Below, piece after piece: positions 42,137 to 51,158 of a stretch of DNA of 64,000 nt. The notes under the pieces were generated by a model that was not told where the DNA came from, did not search any database, and worked only from the letters and a program-made list of their open reading frames with translations. This DNA comes from Verrucomicrobiia bacterium. GTDB taxonomy: Bacteria; Verrucomicrobiota; Verrucomicrobiia; Limisphaerales; JADLHS01. The translations under genes and the position numbers were made by a program. Position 1 is the first letter of the stretch. The number at the start of each line of letters is the position of its first letter. The stretch covers positions 62,001 to 126,000 of the forward strand of contig JAHCLO010000009.1 in the NCBI GenBank assembly GCA_026125285.1, written 5' to 3'.

Positions 42137-42307
42137 CCCGCACCTCCGGTGCTGGAAAACCAGAAGCGCATTCTGAAAACATGCCGTAAAATAGCCATGG
42201 TTTTACGGACGAATCCGAGGGGACGACACTGGACGAGTTTCGTATCAGGTTAACGCAGGATGCAAACAGATCGGCAACGCAAACTGGCTACGGATACCCA
42301 TCTTCTC

Positions 42308-42718
42308 TCACCCCACCCGAAACGAAATGCGCGTGATGACTTCGCGCCCAAAACTGTGCTGCAAGCGGTCCAGGATTTCCTTGCGCCGGTAGCGCACGAT
42401 TTCACTGAGCCACACATTGCTGTCCACGTTCACAAACAGCGTGCCTTTGCGCAAACCAACGGGCTGGGCGTGCGCGACGATGTTGGGATCAAGCAGGCTG
42501 TTCCAGACGCGCACGATTTCCGCCTCGCCGCGGCGCTGGTCAATGCGGAAGCCGGACAACACTTTGGGCATGAGGTCGTGCGCGCTGCGGGCGCGGAGGG
42601 CTTGCGCGGCTTCCAACGGCGCGAGGTCCACGCCGCGCCATTGCGCGAGCACCTTTTGACGCGAGGACCGCTGACCGGGACCACGCGGCGGAATGTGTTT
42701 GGGAAAGGGCGGCATCAT
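42308..42718 (-). CDS. DciA-like (DUF721) protein
   Basis: 136 residues. The C-terminal part has the DUF721/DciA pattern: IVRVWNSLLDPNIVAHAQPV, GLRKGTLFVNVDSNVWLSEI, VRYRRKEILDRLQHSFG. DciA is the ancestral loader or recruiter of the replicative helicase DnaB. The N-terminus is Pro/Arg-rich. The ATG overlaps the stop of a 42-codon ORF (ATGA). The context with a glycosidase is unusual for this gene. Confidence 0.75.
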   Translation of the reverse strand: MMPPFPKHIPPRGPGQRSSRQKVLAQWRGVDLAPLEAAQALRARSAHDLMPKVLSGFRIDQRRGEAEIVRVWNSLLDPNIVAHAQPVGLRKGTLFVNVDSNVWLSEIVRYRRKEILDRLQHSFGREVITRISFRVG

Positions 42719-42843
42719 CCTGTCAGTATCAACTGCCGGTTCTTAATCCTGATCGAGTTCTTGCGCTTGATGTTTTTCGCGTCCGCGCCGGACCCGGCGG
42801 GATTGACCTCGGGAGAAAGTTCGAATTCAAGCAGCAAAGCCAT
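42715..42843 (-). CDS. Small ORF coupled on both sides (42 residues)
   Basis: Encodes MALLLEFELSPEVNPAGSGA followed by a very basic end (KNIKRKNSIRIKNRQLILTG). Its ATG overlaps the GH42 stop in the form TGATG and its own stop overlaps the DciA-like start in the form ATGA. No homologue recognised. The tight coupling and the intact frame are the reasons to call it. Confidence 0.45.
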   Translation of the reverse strand: MALLLEFELSPEVNPAGSGADAKNIKRKNSIRIKNRQLILTG

Positions 42844-44933
42844 CACACAGCCGCGGCCGGCTCCGTTGCCGGTTCCGGTTTCGCTTCCGGGTGTTCATCC
42901 AGCACGAGCACGCCGTGCGGCGGCAGGTCGTAATTGCCAGAGAAGGTGTTGCCGGTCAGAAAATCGTGCATCGGCTGGTAGAACTGGATGCGCACGGACG
43001 AGTTCTGGTGGTTGAGCAGGAAGTAAACCTTGGTGCCGTCCTTCTGGCGCAGGCTGACTTCCACCGTGTCCGGCACCTTCAGCAAAGGGTGGAGGTTGCA
43101 CATCTGCCGCAACCACGCAACAAGGTCGTAGTAGAACAACTGGTGGCTTTGCGTGCCGAGGTAAACCGCCTTGCCCAGCCCGAAAGGATTCACGGTCATG
43201 GCGGGTCGGCCGGCGTAGAAGTCCTTCGCGTACGTGGCAACGACCTGACATTCCTTTGGCTCGATGATGTCGCACCACAAACGCGCCGGGTGCATGTGGT
43301 TGGTGGGGAAATTGCCTTTGAAGACCAGATGGTTCTCCTCACCCGGCGGGAGGGGATCGAATTCCAGCACTTCCAACCCGAACACGTCGGTGAGGTCATG
43401 CGGGTAACCGGTGTCCGGGGCGATGTGATGTTCGTCCACGAGCCCGGTGTTGAAGGTGCCAACCAGCGTGCCGCCGTTTTGAACGTAGAGCTTAAGCAGG
43501 TCCGCCTCGCCGCCGGCCATCAGGTGCAGCGAGGGTGCGAACACGAGGCGATATTTCGACAGGTCCTCCGTGGGGCGGGCGAAATCCACCGGGATGTTGC
43601 GATCGTGGAGCGCATTGTAGAGGAGTTGAATGTGCTCGCGCAGGTTGAAGTGCTTGTTGGGCTGCATCGGTTGCTGCAAGGCCCAGTCGTTTTCGTGGCT
43701 GTAAAGAATGCAGACTTCCGGCACCACTTTGGTGTCCTGGAGTACGGGCGCGAGCAGTCTGAGTTCTTCGCCAATCTGGGAGATTTCCCGGTAAACGCGG
43801 TTGTCCTCGTGCAGATGATGCGGCAGGACGGCGCCGTAGAATTTCTCATTCCCGATACGGGGCTGACGCCAGTGATAGTACAGCACGCCGCTGGCGCCGC
43901 GGGAAATCAGTTGATACGTGAACAGCCGCAGAATGCCGGGACGCACCAGCGAATTGACGTCGTGCCAGTTGACCTGGCCGGCCTTTTGCTCAATCGCCCA
44001 AAAACCGCAATCCCCGTCTGGCGTGCGGATATGCTGTTTCTTCAACGACCGCAGGATGTCAATGTCTGCCGCGAGTTCGCTGGATCGGCCGGTGATCGCG
44101 GTTTTGGTTTCCACGGAAACGAAATCCACGACCTCCGCCATGTCGAAGTGGTCGAACAATCGCTGTAACGCGCGGAGATTGGTGGTCACGGGCAGGTTCG
44201 GGCAAAGTTCGTGCAGCACGTCGGCCTGCATCTTGATGAACTGCACAATCGTGTCGCTGCAAAAGCGGCTCCAATCCAACAGCAGCGCGGGATTGTGCAT
44301 GGTGGGCGTGCGTTTGGGCATGGGCACCTGGTCCCACGAAGTCACGACCTGCCCCCAGTAACTCAACCCGAGACAGTCGTTCAACCGGGCGATGGTCTGA
44401 TACTTGGCTTCCAGCCAAAGATGCCATTCGCGCCGGGACTCCTCATTGAAGGAGGCCTCGGTTTGCAGACCGCCCACGTCGTTGTCAATTTGCCACGCGA
44501 TCGCTTGCGGGTGATCGCCTAACGCGCGGGCCATTTCGGTGACAATCTTCTTCGCGTATTCCCAATAGACGTCGCTTGCCAGGCAGACCGCGCGGCGCGT
44601 GCCTTCGTGTTTGCGGAGGCCACATTCATCCACCGGCAGGATTTCAGGATGCTTTTGCGCGAGCCAGACCGGCGGCGCGGACGTGGGCGTGCCCAGCACC
44701 ACTTTGATTTCGTGCTTGGCCAGGATGTCCATGACGCGCCGCAGCCAGGCAAAGTCGTATTTACCTTCCTCGCGTTCACAGAGGCCCCACGCGTACTCGC
44801 CAAGCCGGACGACGTTGATGCCCGCCTTGGCCATCAATTGCGCGTCCCGTTCCCACGCTGCTTCAGGCTTGTCGGGAGTTCCGCCATAAGGATGGACCCA
44901 GTGTTCCGGGTAGTAATCGACGCCAAAATACAT
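42843..44933 (-). CDS. GH42 family beta-galactosidase with an Asp at the acid/base position
   Basis: 696 residues from the ATG at 44933 (MYFGVDYYPEHW), the usual GH42 beginning; length is typical. The TIM barrel (1-390), trimerisation domain and C-terminal beta domain are all present. The conserved WQxDNE acid/base motif reads WQIDND at residues 147-152 (codon 44478-44480 is GAC on the coding strand), so Glu is replaced by Asp152. The nucleophile region FWAIEQKAGQVNW keeps its Glu. A signal peptide is absent. It should cleave beta-galactosides if active. Confidence 0.9.
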   Translation of the reverse strand: MYFGVDYYPEHWVHPYGGTPDKPEAAWERDAQLMAKAGINVVRLGEYAWGLCEREEGKYDFAWLRRVMDILAKHEIKVVLGTPTSAPPVWLAQKHPEILPVDECGLRKHEGTRRAVCLASDVYWEYAKKIVTEMARALGDHPQAIAWQIDNDVGGLQTEASFNEESRREWHLWLEAKYQTIARLNDCLGLSYWGQVVTSWDQVPMPKRTPTMHNPALLLDWSRFCSDTIVQFIKMQADVLHELCPNLPVTTNLRALQRLFDHFDMAEVVDFVSVETKTAITGRSSELAADIDILRSLKKQHIRTPDGDCGFWAIEQKAGQVNWHDVNSLVRPGILRLFTYQLISRGASGVLYYHWRQPRIGNEKFYGAVLPHHLHEDNRVYREISQIGEELRLLAPVLQDTKVVPEVCILYSHENDWALQQPMQPNKHFNLREHIQLLYNALHDRNIPVDFARPTEDLSKYRLVFAPSLHLMAGGEADLLKLYVQNGGTLVGTFNTGLVDEHHIAPDTGYPHDLTDVFGLEVLEFDPLPPGEENHLVFKGNFPTNHMHPARLWCDIIEPKECQVVATYAKDFYAGRPAMTVNPFGLGKAVYLGTQSHQLFYYDLVAWLRQMCNLHPLLKVPDTVEVSLRQKDGTKVYFLLNHQNSSVRIQFYQPMHDFLTGNTFSGNYDLPPHGVLVLDEHPEAKPEPATEPAAAV

Positions 44934-45133
44934 AAGCAAGGTTTGGTTGGCCGTCTCTCTGGTTTCACAGTAAGAGCAAGTGTCTGGATCCGCAACGTAA
45001 AACTCGGACCAAATTGGGAATGGCACGGACAGGAATTCCAGTGTCTGGCTGCAACGACCTCCGGTTTTCCCACCAGGTTTTCCATTGACCATTCTTGCGG
45101 GCTGACCTAACAAACCGGGGAATGGGCCGGCCT

Positions 45134-45829
45134 ATGAAACGAACATTGACCACTCAACTCGGCTTCGGGGCGTTGCTCCTGGTTTGCGGGGGACTGACCG
45201 CTGCTGCGGCGGAGCGCGAGCCAGGCGACTGGAACCCTTTGTTTGATGGCAAAACGACCAGCGGCTGGCGCGCCTATGGGAAAACCGGATTCCCCAAGGA
45301 GGGCTGGGTCGTGGAGGAGGGTTGTCTCAAGAAAGTCTCGGGCGCGCGCGGCGGCAACATCGTCACCGAGGCGGAATTCGAGGATTTTGAACTGGAGTGG
45401 GAATGGAAACTGCCGCCCAGGGCGAACAACGGCATCAAGTATCTCGTCACCGAGGCCCGGCCTTCGGCGCCCGGTCCTGAGTATCAGATGATAGACGACT
45501 CCCGCGTTCGTGACCCGCGACAAAAGACCGCGACTTTCTACGATGTGCTGCCGTTGAGCGTACCCTCGCCACTGAAACCCTCCGGCGAATGGAACACGTC
45601 GCGCATCCTGGTTCACGGCAACCATGTGGAACACTGGTTGAACGGCATCAAAGTGCTCGAATACGAGCTGGGCAGCGCCGAGGTCAAAGCCGCGGTGGCG
45701 AAGACCAAGTTCAAGGACGAGCCGGGTTTCGGTGAAAAGATCAAGGGTCGCATCATGCTGACCGACCACAACGACGAAGCCTGGTTTCGGAACATCCGTA
45801 TTCGCGAACTTTCACCGCCAAAGTCCTGA
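45134..45829 (+). CDS. DUF1080 (3-keto-disaccharide hydrolase-like) secreted protein
   Basis: 231 residues from the ATG at 45134, with a signal peptide (MKRTLTTQLGFGALLLVCGG, cleavage near AAA). Mature part: WNPLFDGKTTSGWRAYGKTG, WVVEEGCLKKVSGARGGNIV, LEWEWKLPPRANNGIKYLVT, EYQMIDDSRV and the C-terminal GRIMLTDHNDEAWFRNIRIR, all typical of DUF1080. It is divergent from the GH42 gene (200-base gap) and may act on related glycosides in the periplasm. The 3' end overlaps the convergent LysR-type gene by 18 bases. Confidence 0.9.
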   Translation: MKRTLTTQLGFGALLLVCGGLTAAAAEREPGDWNPLFDGKTTSGWRAYGKTGFPKEGWVVEEGCLKKVSGARGGNIVTEAEFEDFELEWEWKLPPRANNGIKYLVTEARPSAPGPEYQMIDDSRVRDPRQKTATFYDVLPLSVPSPLKPSGEWNTSRILVHGNHVEHWLNGIKVLEYELGSAEVKAAVAKTKFKDEPGFGEKIKGRIMLTDHNDEAWFRNIRIRELSPPKS

Positions 45830-46735
45830 GTCAGAAGCCGGCCGCCGATCGGCCTGTAATTTGCCGGTTATAAGCGCCACACCCGGATGAGTGATCCTGC
45901 GCTCGGCGGTGATGGCGTGAAACCGCACGCGACATTCCTCCACCGTGTTGATAACCTGAAAATGATAGCGGCTGACGGCTTCAGCCGTGGCCAGCGACGG
46001 GAGCGCAATGAACCCGCGGCCTTCTGCAGCCATCACTTTCATCAGCGCCAGGTCCTCGAATTCCGCCACCACTTGCGGGCGGATACTCCACTCACGAAAC
46101 CACGCCTCCAGTGAGCGGCGCAGCGCCGTGTTTTCAGTCGGCAACAACGCGGGAGCCCCATTAAGTGATTTTGGGAAACCTTTCTTCAATCGTGCAGCCA
46201 TGGGTTTTGCGCCGCAGAACGTTGTCCCCGACTCGCCCAGCGGATGGTTGAAGGTCTTGAAATTCGTGCTACTGGACGCTGGTTCGTCAGCCAGCACGAT
46301 GTCGAGCCGGTGCGCGGCCAGTTGCGCCAGCAAATCCTCCAGCTTGCCTTCGCGGCAAATCACGTGAACGGTCTGTGGCATGGCAAACACCGGTTCCAGG
46401 ACCTCATTCGTCACCAGTTTCGGAAAGGAATCAGCCACGCCGACGTAAAGGCGCAGCGACTTCGCTGTCGGTCGCTGCTTGATCGCATTCACCAACTCTT
46501 GTCCGAAGGAAAAAATGTCCTCCGCGTAACGGAACGCGATCTGCCCGGCATCAGTAAGCACGTTGTTTCGGCCCTCGCGGCGAAACAATTTCTCGCCCAG
46601 CGACTCCTCCAGTTCGCGAATTTGTTCCGAGATGGAAGGTTGGGAGACGTGGAGCTTCTCCGCAGCCTTTTTGATGCTGCCTTCACGGGCAACCGTCCAG
46701 AAGTATCGCAGGTGGTGGTAATTGAGCCAGTCCAT
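45812..46735 (-). CDS. LysR-family transcriptional regulator (NhaR-like)
   Basis: 307 residues. The N-terminus MDWLNYHHLRYFWTVAREGS, then IKKAAEKLHVSQPSISEQIR and LEESLGEKLFRREGRNNVLT is that of the NhaR subgroup. The effector domain (about 90-295) includes LRLYVGVADSFPKLVTNEVL. NhaR activates the Na+/H+ antiporter gene nhaA in enterobacteria; no nhaA is nearby here, only an Mrp-type antiporter 45 kb away, so the target is not evident. Overlaps the DUF1080 gene tail to tail. Confidence 0.9.
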   Translation of the reverse strand: MDWLNYHHLRYFWTVAREGSIKKAAEKLHVSQPSISEQIRELEESLGEKLFRREGRNNVLTDAGQIAFRYAEDIFSFGQELVNAIKQRPTAKSLRLYVGVADSFPKLVTNEVLEPVFAMPQTVHVICREGKLEDLLAQLAAHRLDIVLADEPASSSTNFKTFNHPLGESGTTFCGAKPMAARLKKGFPKSLNGAPALLPTENTALRRSLEAWFREWSIRPQVVAEFEDLALMKVMAAEGRGFIALPSLATAEAVSRYHFQVINTVEECRVRFHAITAERRITHPGVALITGKLQADRRPASDSGLWR

Positions 46736-46818
46736 CGTGCCTCATGGTGCTGCCGAACTCCGCAGCCGTCCAATCGAATCGCAACGAGCGGCAGAATGCA
46801 GTTACGCCCAAGGCAACA

Positions 46819-47442
46819 CTACCCGGTGGCACCCCGGCGCAGCCGTGGCAGGAACATTCCGCTGCGCGCCCGATAGGCGCGGTAGGCTTGGCCAAAGGCG
46901 GACTCGGCCTCCGTTTCTTCCCTGCGGGCCAGGCGATAGTAGGTCCACCCCAGCAAGGGCAACATCAACAGCGTCGGGAGCGTTGGCCAGTTGACGATGC
47001 TGCCGATGAGAAAGAGGAAGAAGCCAGTGTATTGCGGGTGGCGGACGAAACGATACAACCCGCTCGTAACCATGGCTCCCTGGCCCCGGTGAATCTGTCG
47101 CCAGCCCGCCAATGCGAGGGTAGCTCCGGTGACGATCAGGATTTGCCCGGTGATGTCGATGACGATCGCACCGGTTTCGCCCCAGCCAAACAGATACGAC
47201 CAAGCATGACCGAAAAAATGGTCTTGAGCGAATTCAGTTCGACCCGTCAGCCACGCCACAAGATACATGGTCAGCGGCAAACCATACATCTCTGCATAGA
47301 GTGCCACCACGAAGGCTTGCGCGACACCGGCTGCACGCCACTCCACCCGCCGGCGCGGCCTCAGTATGCCGTAGATAAACACCCCGAGGATGACAATGTA
47401 GATCGAAACCAGCGGCCACTGGTGGTAATCAACGCTAAACAC
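46819..47442 (-). CDS. Membrane methyltransferase (isoprenylcysteine/phospholipid methyltransferase-like)
   Basis: 207 residues with four to five membrane helices. The C-terminal half has the ICMT/PEMT-like S-adenosylmethionine region: GAMVTSGLYRFVRHPQYTGF, then EETEAESAFGQAYRAYRA. Bacterial members modify lipids or small hydrophobic substrates. It stands alone between LysR and the fasciclin genes. Confidence 0.85.
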   Translation of the reverse strand: MFSVDYHQWPLVSIYIVILGVFIYGILRPRRRVEWRAAGVAQAFVVALYAEMYGLPLTMYLVAWLTGRTEFAQDHFFGHAWSYLFGWGETGAIVIDITGQILIVTGATLALAGWRQIHRGQGAMVTSGLYRFVRHPQYTGFFLFLIGSIVNWPTLPTLLMLPLLGWTYYRLARREETEAESAFGQAYRAYRARSGMFLPRLRRGATG

Positions 47443-47511
47443 GGGAGATTGGGAAGCAGGGGATTATCAGTGATGCAATGCCAATGCTCTGCTCGCCGCC
47501 TGCAACAGGCT

Positions 47512-47540
47512 GAGGCGAAGAGCTTCAAACTCTTCGCCTC
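47512..47540. repeat. Perfect 11-bp stem-loop between the fasciclin and methyltransferase genes
   Basis: GAGGCGAAGAG (47512-47522) pairs with CTCTTCGCCTC (47530-47540) around 7 bases. It lies just after the three-domain fasciclin gene on the minus strand; no T-run follows on either strand, so it is a weak terminator at best or a dispersed repeat. Confidence 0.6.
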
Positions 47541-47601
47541 ACTGCCTGCGCTCCGATGCAACTGGGTTTGGTTGCTTGTCCCAAACTCAACTGCGTCGGT
47601 T

Positions 47602-48942
47602 TCAATGGGCCGGCGGCAGCAAGACTGCATTGATGCCGTGGACGCGTCCGTTGCTGGCTTCGAGGTCCGCGGCAATCACCTGCGACTTGTTGACGAAGAC
47701 TTTGCCACGCCAGTGATAGACTTTGACGTCCGCACCCTGCAACGTTTCCACATTGCGCTGGCGCAAGAGTTCCTTGGCGGACTGGTCGCCGCTGACCACG
47801 TGATAGAGCAGCACGCTTGTCAGCGCGTCCTTATCCGCGAGCAAGTCCGCCAGCACGTCCGCCGGCACCTTGGCGAAGGCTTCGTCCGTTGGGGCGAAGA
47901 TCGTTAAAGGCCCACCCGAGGCGACCACGGCATCCAACTCTGCCACTTCCAGGGCCGTGATCAGGGTGTTGAACCGCCCGTCGTTCTTGAGCAGTTCGAG
48001 CAGATTGGGCTTGGGCGGCGGGGGCAGCAGTACGGCGTCAATGACGTGAATGATCCCATTGGGGGTATTCACATCCGGGTTGAGCACCTTGGACTCGTTC
48101 ACAAACAGCCCGCCACGCTTGACGGAGGCGTCAACGGTTTCACCCTGCAATGTTTCCAGCGAACGCCGCCCCAGCAACTTGACCGCAGGTGCCTCCTTGC
48201 CCAGCACGTGATAGAGCAGGATGTTTTGTAGAGCGGGGACGTTGGTGATCAACGATTCCACCGTGCCGGGCGGCAGGGCCGCGAAGGCATCGTCCGTTGG
48301 TGCAAACACCGTGAAAGGTCCACCGGTCGTCAGTGCATCCGCCAGACCAGCGGCTTGCACCGCGGCAATCAGGGTCGTGAAACGGCCATCGAGAGCGAGC
48401 ACATCCACGAGGCTGTTGATTTCGATGTCGTTCGCCGGCGGGATCAGCACACCCTCAATCGGGTAAATGATGCCATTCGAAGCGGGCAAGGACGGAAAGT
48501 CCACTTCTTGCCCGTTGATCCGCACTTTGAGCCCCTCGCGCAAGGCGAGGATGGGATTGCCTTGGAGCGTCGTCGCGGTGCTCTGTTGGAGCAGTTCATG
48601 AAGCGACGTCCGGCCGCCGAGCACGTGATAGAGCAGGATGTTCTGCAGCGCGGGGACGTTGGTGACGAGCGATTCCACCGTGCCCGGCGGCAACGCGGCA
48701 AACGCGTCGTCCGTCGGCGCAAACACAGTAAACGCCCCGCCGGTGGCCACGGTACTCTTCAGCCCGGCAATGTCGAGCGCGGCCAGCAGCGTGGTGAAGC
48801 GTCCGTCGCGCTCCAGCTTTTGGATGAGATTGCCGCCACCGCGGGAGTGGGCCTGGGCCGCGTCGGCCGTAAGCAACATTCCGACGCTGACGATCATCGC
48901 CAGCCAGCGCGGAGCCCTGAAGACGTTGATGAGTTGTTTCAT
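47602..48942 (-). CDS. Secreted protein with three fasciclin (FAS1) domains
   Basis: 446 residues with a signal peptide (MKQLINVFRAPRWLAMIVSV, cleavage near AQA at residue 31). Three FAS1 domains at about 38-170, 172-305 and 308-446, each with the H1 and H2 motifs: [20 protein letters not shown] twice and [20 protein letters not shown] once, and endings such as NGIIHVIDAVLLPP. FAS1 domains mediate adhesion or carbohydrate binding. A single-domain paralogue lies directly upstream. Confidence 0.93.
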   Translation of the reverse strand: MKQLINVFRAPRWLAMIVSVGMLLTADAAQAHSRGGGNLIQKLERDGRFTTLLAALDIAGLKSTVATGGAFTVFAPTDDAFAALPPGTVESLVTNVPALQNILLYHVLGGRTSLHELLQQSTATTLQGNPILALREGLKVRINGQEVDFPSLPASNGIIYPIEGVLIPPANDIEINSLVDVLALDGRFTTLIAAVQAAGLADALTTGGPFTVFAPTDDAFAALPPGTVESLITNVPALQNILLYHVLGKEAPAVKLLGRRSLETLQGETVDASVKRGGLFVNESKVLNPDVNTPNGIIHVIDAVLLPPPPKPNLLELLKNDGRFNTLITALEVAELDAVVASGGPLTIFAPTDEAFAKVPADVLADLLADKDALTSVLLYHVVSGDQSAKELLRQRNVETLQGADVKVYHWRGKVFVNKSQVIAADLEASNGRVHGINAVLLPPAH

Positions 48943-49029
48943 GATGATTTTTGTTCTGTTTGGGTTTTGGTTCGACCCATCGCGCCCTGAGGCCAGTGCT
49001 CCGGGCGCGGTGGGGAGCGAGGCTTCTGG

Positions 49030-49530
49030 TTATTGCGGCAGCACGACGTGATCAATGACGTGAATGACGCCGTTCTTGGCCATGACATCCGCCTTCACGA
49101 CGCTGGCATTATCCACGGACACCTTGCCGTCGGCGACTTTGAGGCTGAGTTCCTTGCCGTTGACGGTCTTGGCCTTCATGGTCTTGACTTCAGCCGCGGT
49201 GACTTTGCCGGGGACGACGTGGTAGGTCAGAATCGCCACCAGCTCTTGCTTGTTCTCGGGCTTCAACAGGTCTTCGACCGTGCCTTTGGGCAGCTTGGCG
49301 AAGGCTTCATCGGTCGGGGCGAACACCGTGAACGGACCGGCGCCTTGCAGAGTCTCAACCAGGCCCGCAGCCTTCACGGCGGCGACGAGGGTGTTGAAGC
49401 TCCCAGCGCTCGAAGCCACCGCCACGATGTCGCCCGGGGCAGCGGGCTTGTCGTAGGCTTGGGCCAAGGGGAGGGAGGCGGCGGCGAAGGTCAAAGCCGC
49501 GAGGGTGAGGTTACGAATTGTTGTCTTCAT
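49030..49530 (-). CDS. Secreted single fasciclin (FAS1) domain protein
   Basis: 166 residues with a signal peptide ([20 protein letters not shown], cleavage near AQA). One FAS1 domain with [20 protein letters not shown] and the ending [14 protein letters not shown]. It is 87 bases from the three-domain gene and most likely its operon partner or recent duplicate source. Periplasmic or surface adhesion protein. Confidence 0.93.
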   Translation of the reverse strand: MKTTIRNLTLAALTFAAASLPLAQAYDKPAAPGDIVAVASSAGSFNTLVAAVKAAGLVETLQGAGPFTVFAPTDEAFAKLPKGTVEDLLKPENKQELVAILTYHVVPGKVTAAEVKTMKAKTVNGKELSLKVADGKVSVDNASVVKADVMAKNGVIHVIDHVVLPQ

Positions 49531-49858
49531 GGTTCTTGTTTTGGGGTAACGGAGGTTTGTTGATTCAAGACCCGAATCACCACTGGGTAATACGTGGGCC
49601 GAGCAAACCGAACCTTGCTCAGGCGGCCGCTTCCCGGTTTCGTCAGTTGCTTTTCGAGTCTCATGCTACTTGGTCGGCTCGCCGCCCAGCGGCGCCCGAA
49701 TCTGCGCGGACGTTGTAGCCGGTTTTGTAGTCTGTCAAATTTATGTCTAAGTTCTATTGTGACAATTCTGAAACACGCAAAAATGCACAATAAACCCTAT
49801 GTTAGGCCACTAAATGGAATCAGTGGGATGCGATTCGGCGGGCGCGAGGCGTTTTTGT
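49531..49858. other. AT-richer intergenic region upstream of the fasciclin genes
   Basis: 328 bases with a marked AT-rich patch at about 49735-49810, probably the fasciclin promoter (minus-strand TTGACA at 49738-49733). No gene, RNA or strong hairpin recognised. Confidence 0.45.
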
Positions 49859-50470
49859 CTAACTTTTGCTTGGAACGACCGGAGAGGTCGTGATCCGCGC
49901 AATTTCAAGCTGGAACGCACCGCTTTGTTGGTCGGAAATCAGGAATCCGACCGAGGTCAATTTGCGGACGTCGAGCAGTGCTTCGCCTGACAGCACGCGC
50001 CCGCGAAAGGTGGGAACAAAATCTTCCAGCCGCAGGTGGAGCTCCTGCCACTCACCGCGCTTCGTGGCGAAGGCATTCTGGTAAAGCGGGCCATCGAAAC
50101 TCGAATCCATGCGCGCGGTGAATTTGTAGCGCTGACCATCGCCGCGCACGCGGAGCACGAACCCGGACGCGGCGCTCACTTCGAGCGGCGTCGGCAGCGT
50201 GCGCGCGGAGGCAAAGCCGCCGTTGTTTTCCAAAGACACTTCGCCGCGAAACACCGCCACGCCATTTGTGATGCGGAAGCTGCTGGTGGAAACGCCGCCC
50301 ATGACGTCGTCGTTGACGATTTGCCAGGTGGCATTCGTAGTCTGTGCGAAATCGAACAGGATGGTTTCCGGAGACGAATTCGTTTTCATTGCTTGGCCAG
50401 TGAGGGTGGGCAGCGAGCCGGCGCCGAGCGCCAACGCCAGCAAGGCGGCGTGTCGGAGATTCAGGCTCAA
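49859..50470 (-). CDS. CIA30-domain secreted protein with probable TTG start
   Basis: 203 residues if it starts at the TTG at 50470, which overlaps the tspO stop as TTGA and opens a signal peptide (SLNLRHAALLALALGAGS, cleavage near GQA). An ATG at 50389 would remove that signal. The mature part is a CIA30/NADH:ubiquinone complex I intermediate-associated domain: WQIVNDDVMGGVSTSSF, FRGEVSLENNGGFASARTLP, LHLRLEDFVPTFRGRVLSGE, SVGFLISDQQSGAFQLEIAR. Such bacterial proteins have a carbohydrate-binding-like jelly roll; role unknown. Coupled to tspO. Confidence 0.8.
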   Translation of the reverse strand: MSLNLRHAALLALALGAGSLPTLTGQAMKTNSSPETILFDFAQTTNATWQIVNDDVMGGVSTSSFRITNGVAVFRGEVSLENNGGFASARTLPTPLEVSAASGFVLRVRGDGQRYKFTARMDSSFDGPLYQNAFATKRGEWQELHLRLEDFVPTFRGRVLSGEALLDVRKLTSVGFLISDQQSGAFQLEIARITTSPVVPSKS

Positions 50471-50967
50471 CGGTTGAGTTGCCACAGGGTGAAATTCAAT
50501 ACCGCCGCAAAGCTGACCCACGCGAGGTAGGGCAACAACAGGAGGCTGGCGACGCGTTGCACTTTCCAAAACGCAATCAATGTCCTGAGGATGGCAGACC
50601 AGAGCAGGACGATTTCCACGAAGGCCAGGCCGGGATTGTGAAGTCCAAAAAAGAGCGCGGACCAGGCGGCGTTGAGCAGCAGTTGCAGCAGAAACCAGCC
50701 GAGTGGCCCGCGTTGCGCCGCCACTCCGCCCCGACCCCAAACGAGCCACGCGGCGACTGCCATCATGGTATAAAGCACCGTCCACACCGGACCGAAGATC
50801 CAGTTGGGCGGATTCCAGGTCGGCTTCTGGAGTTGCGCATACCATGCACCCGGCATGAAGAGACCGCCGAACGCCGCGGCGGCGAAGCACAGCAACAACC
50901 AGCCGGCCAACCCCAAAACTTTGAGGCTGGGGCGCAGTCGAAGCGAAGCAGCCGTCGTTGTCGTCAT
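50467..50967 (-). CDS. tspO: TspO/MBR family membrane protein
   Basis: 166 residues with five membrane helices. KPTWNPPNWIFGPVWTVLYT is the family signature and further Trp-rich phrases follow (LNAAWSALFFGLHNPGLA; YLAWVSFAAVLNFTLWQLNR). TspO binds tetrapyrroles and cholesterol-like ligands and takes part in stress or light-dependent regulation. The stop codon is shared in a TTGA overlap with the CIA30 gene. Confidence 0.93.
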   Translation of the reverse strand: MTTTTAASLRLRPSLKVLGLAGWLLLCFAAAAFGGLFMPGAWYAQLQKPTWNPPNWIFGPVWTVLYTMMAVAAWLVWGRGGVAAQRGPLGWFLLQLLLNAAWSALFFGLHNPGLAFVEIVLLWSAILRTLIAFWKVQRVASLLLLPYLAWVSFAAVLNFTLWQLNR

Positions 50968-51158
50968 CCTGCGGAAACTAGGCGAGATTGAAACATTCGC
51001 AAGGCGACCATTACTGCGCTAACCATGAGTCTGGTGAATGGGGCATCGGCGTAACGGTGTCGGCAGCCTCAACGCCGTTTCCCGGGCAATTCCGTGTGGG
51101 AACCCCGGTTGGACAACGACGAGGGCGGTCCGCCCTGGTCGAAAACCGGAGACTCGTT

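Noticed and set aside
42891..44168. 425-codon open frame on the plus strand
   Set aside because: Antisense to the GH42 gene, whose identity is certain.
46744..47907. 387-codon open frame on the plus strand
   Set aside because: Antisense to the methyltransferase and the end of the fasciclin gene; composition is not protein-like.
51122..51136. GC-rich 7-1-7 palindrome before the PAS gene
   Set aside because: Common type of short GC palindrome in this sequence; no regulatory context beyond position.
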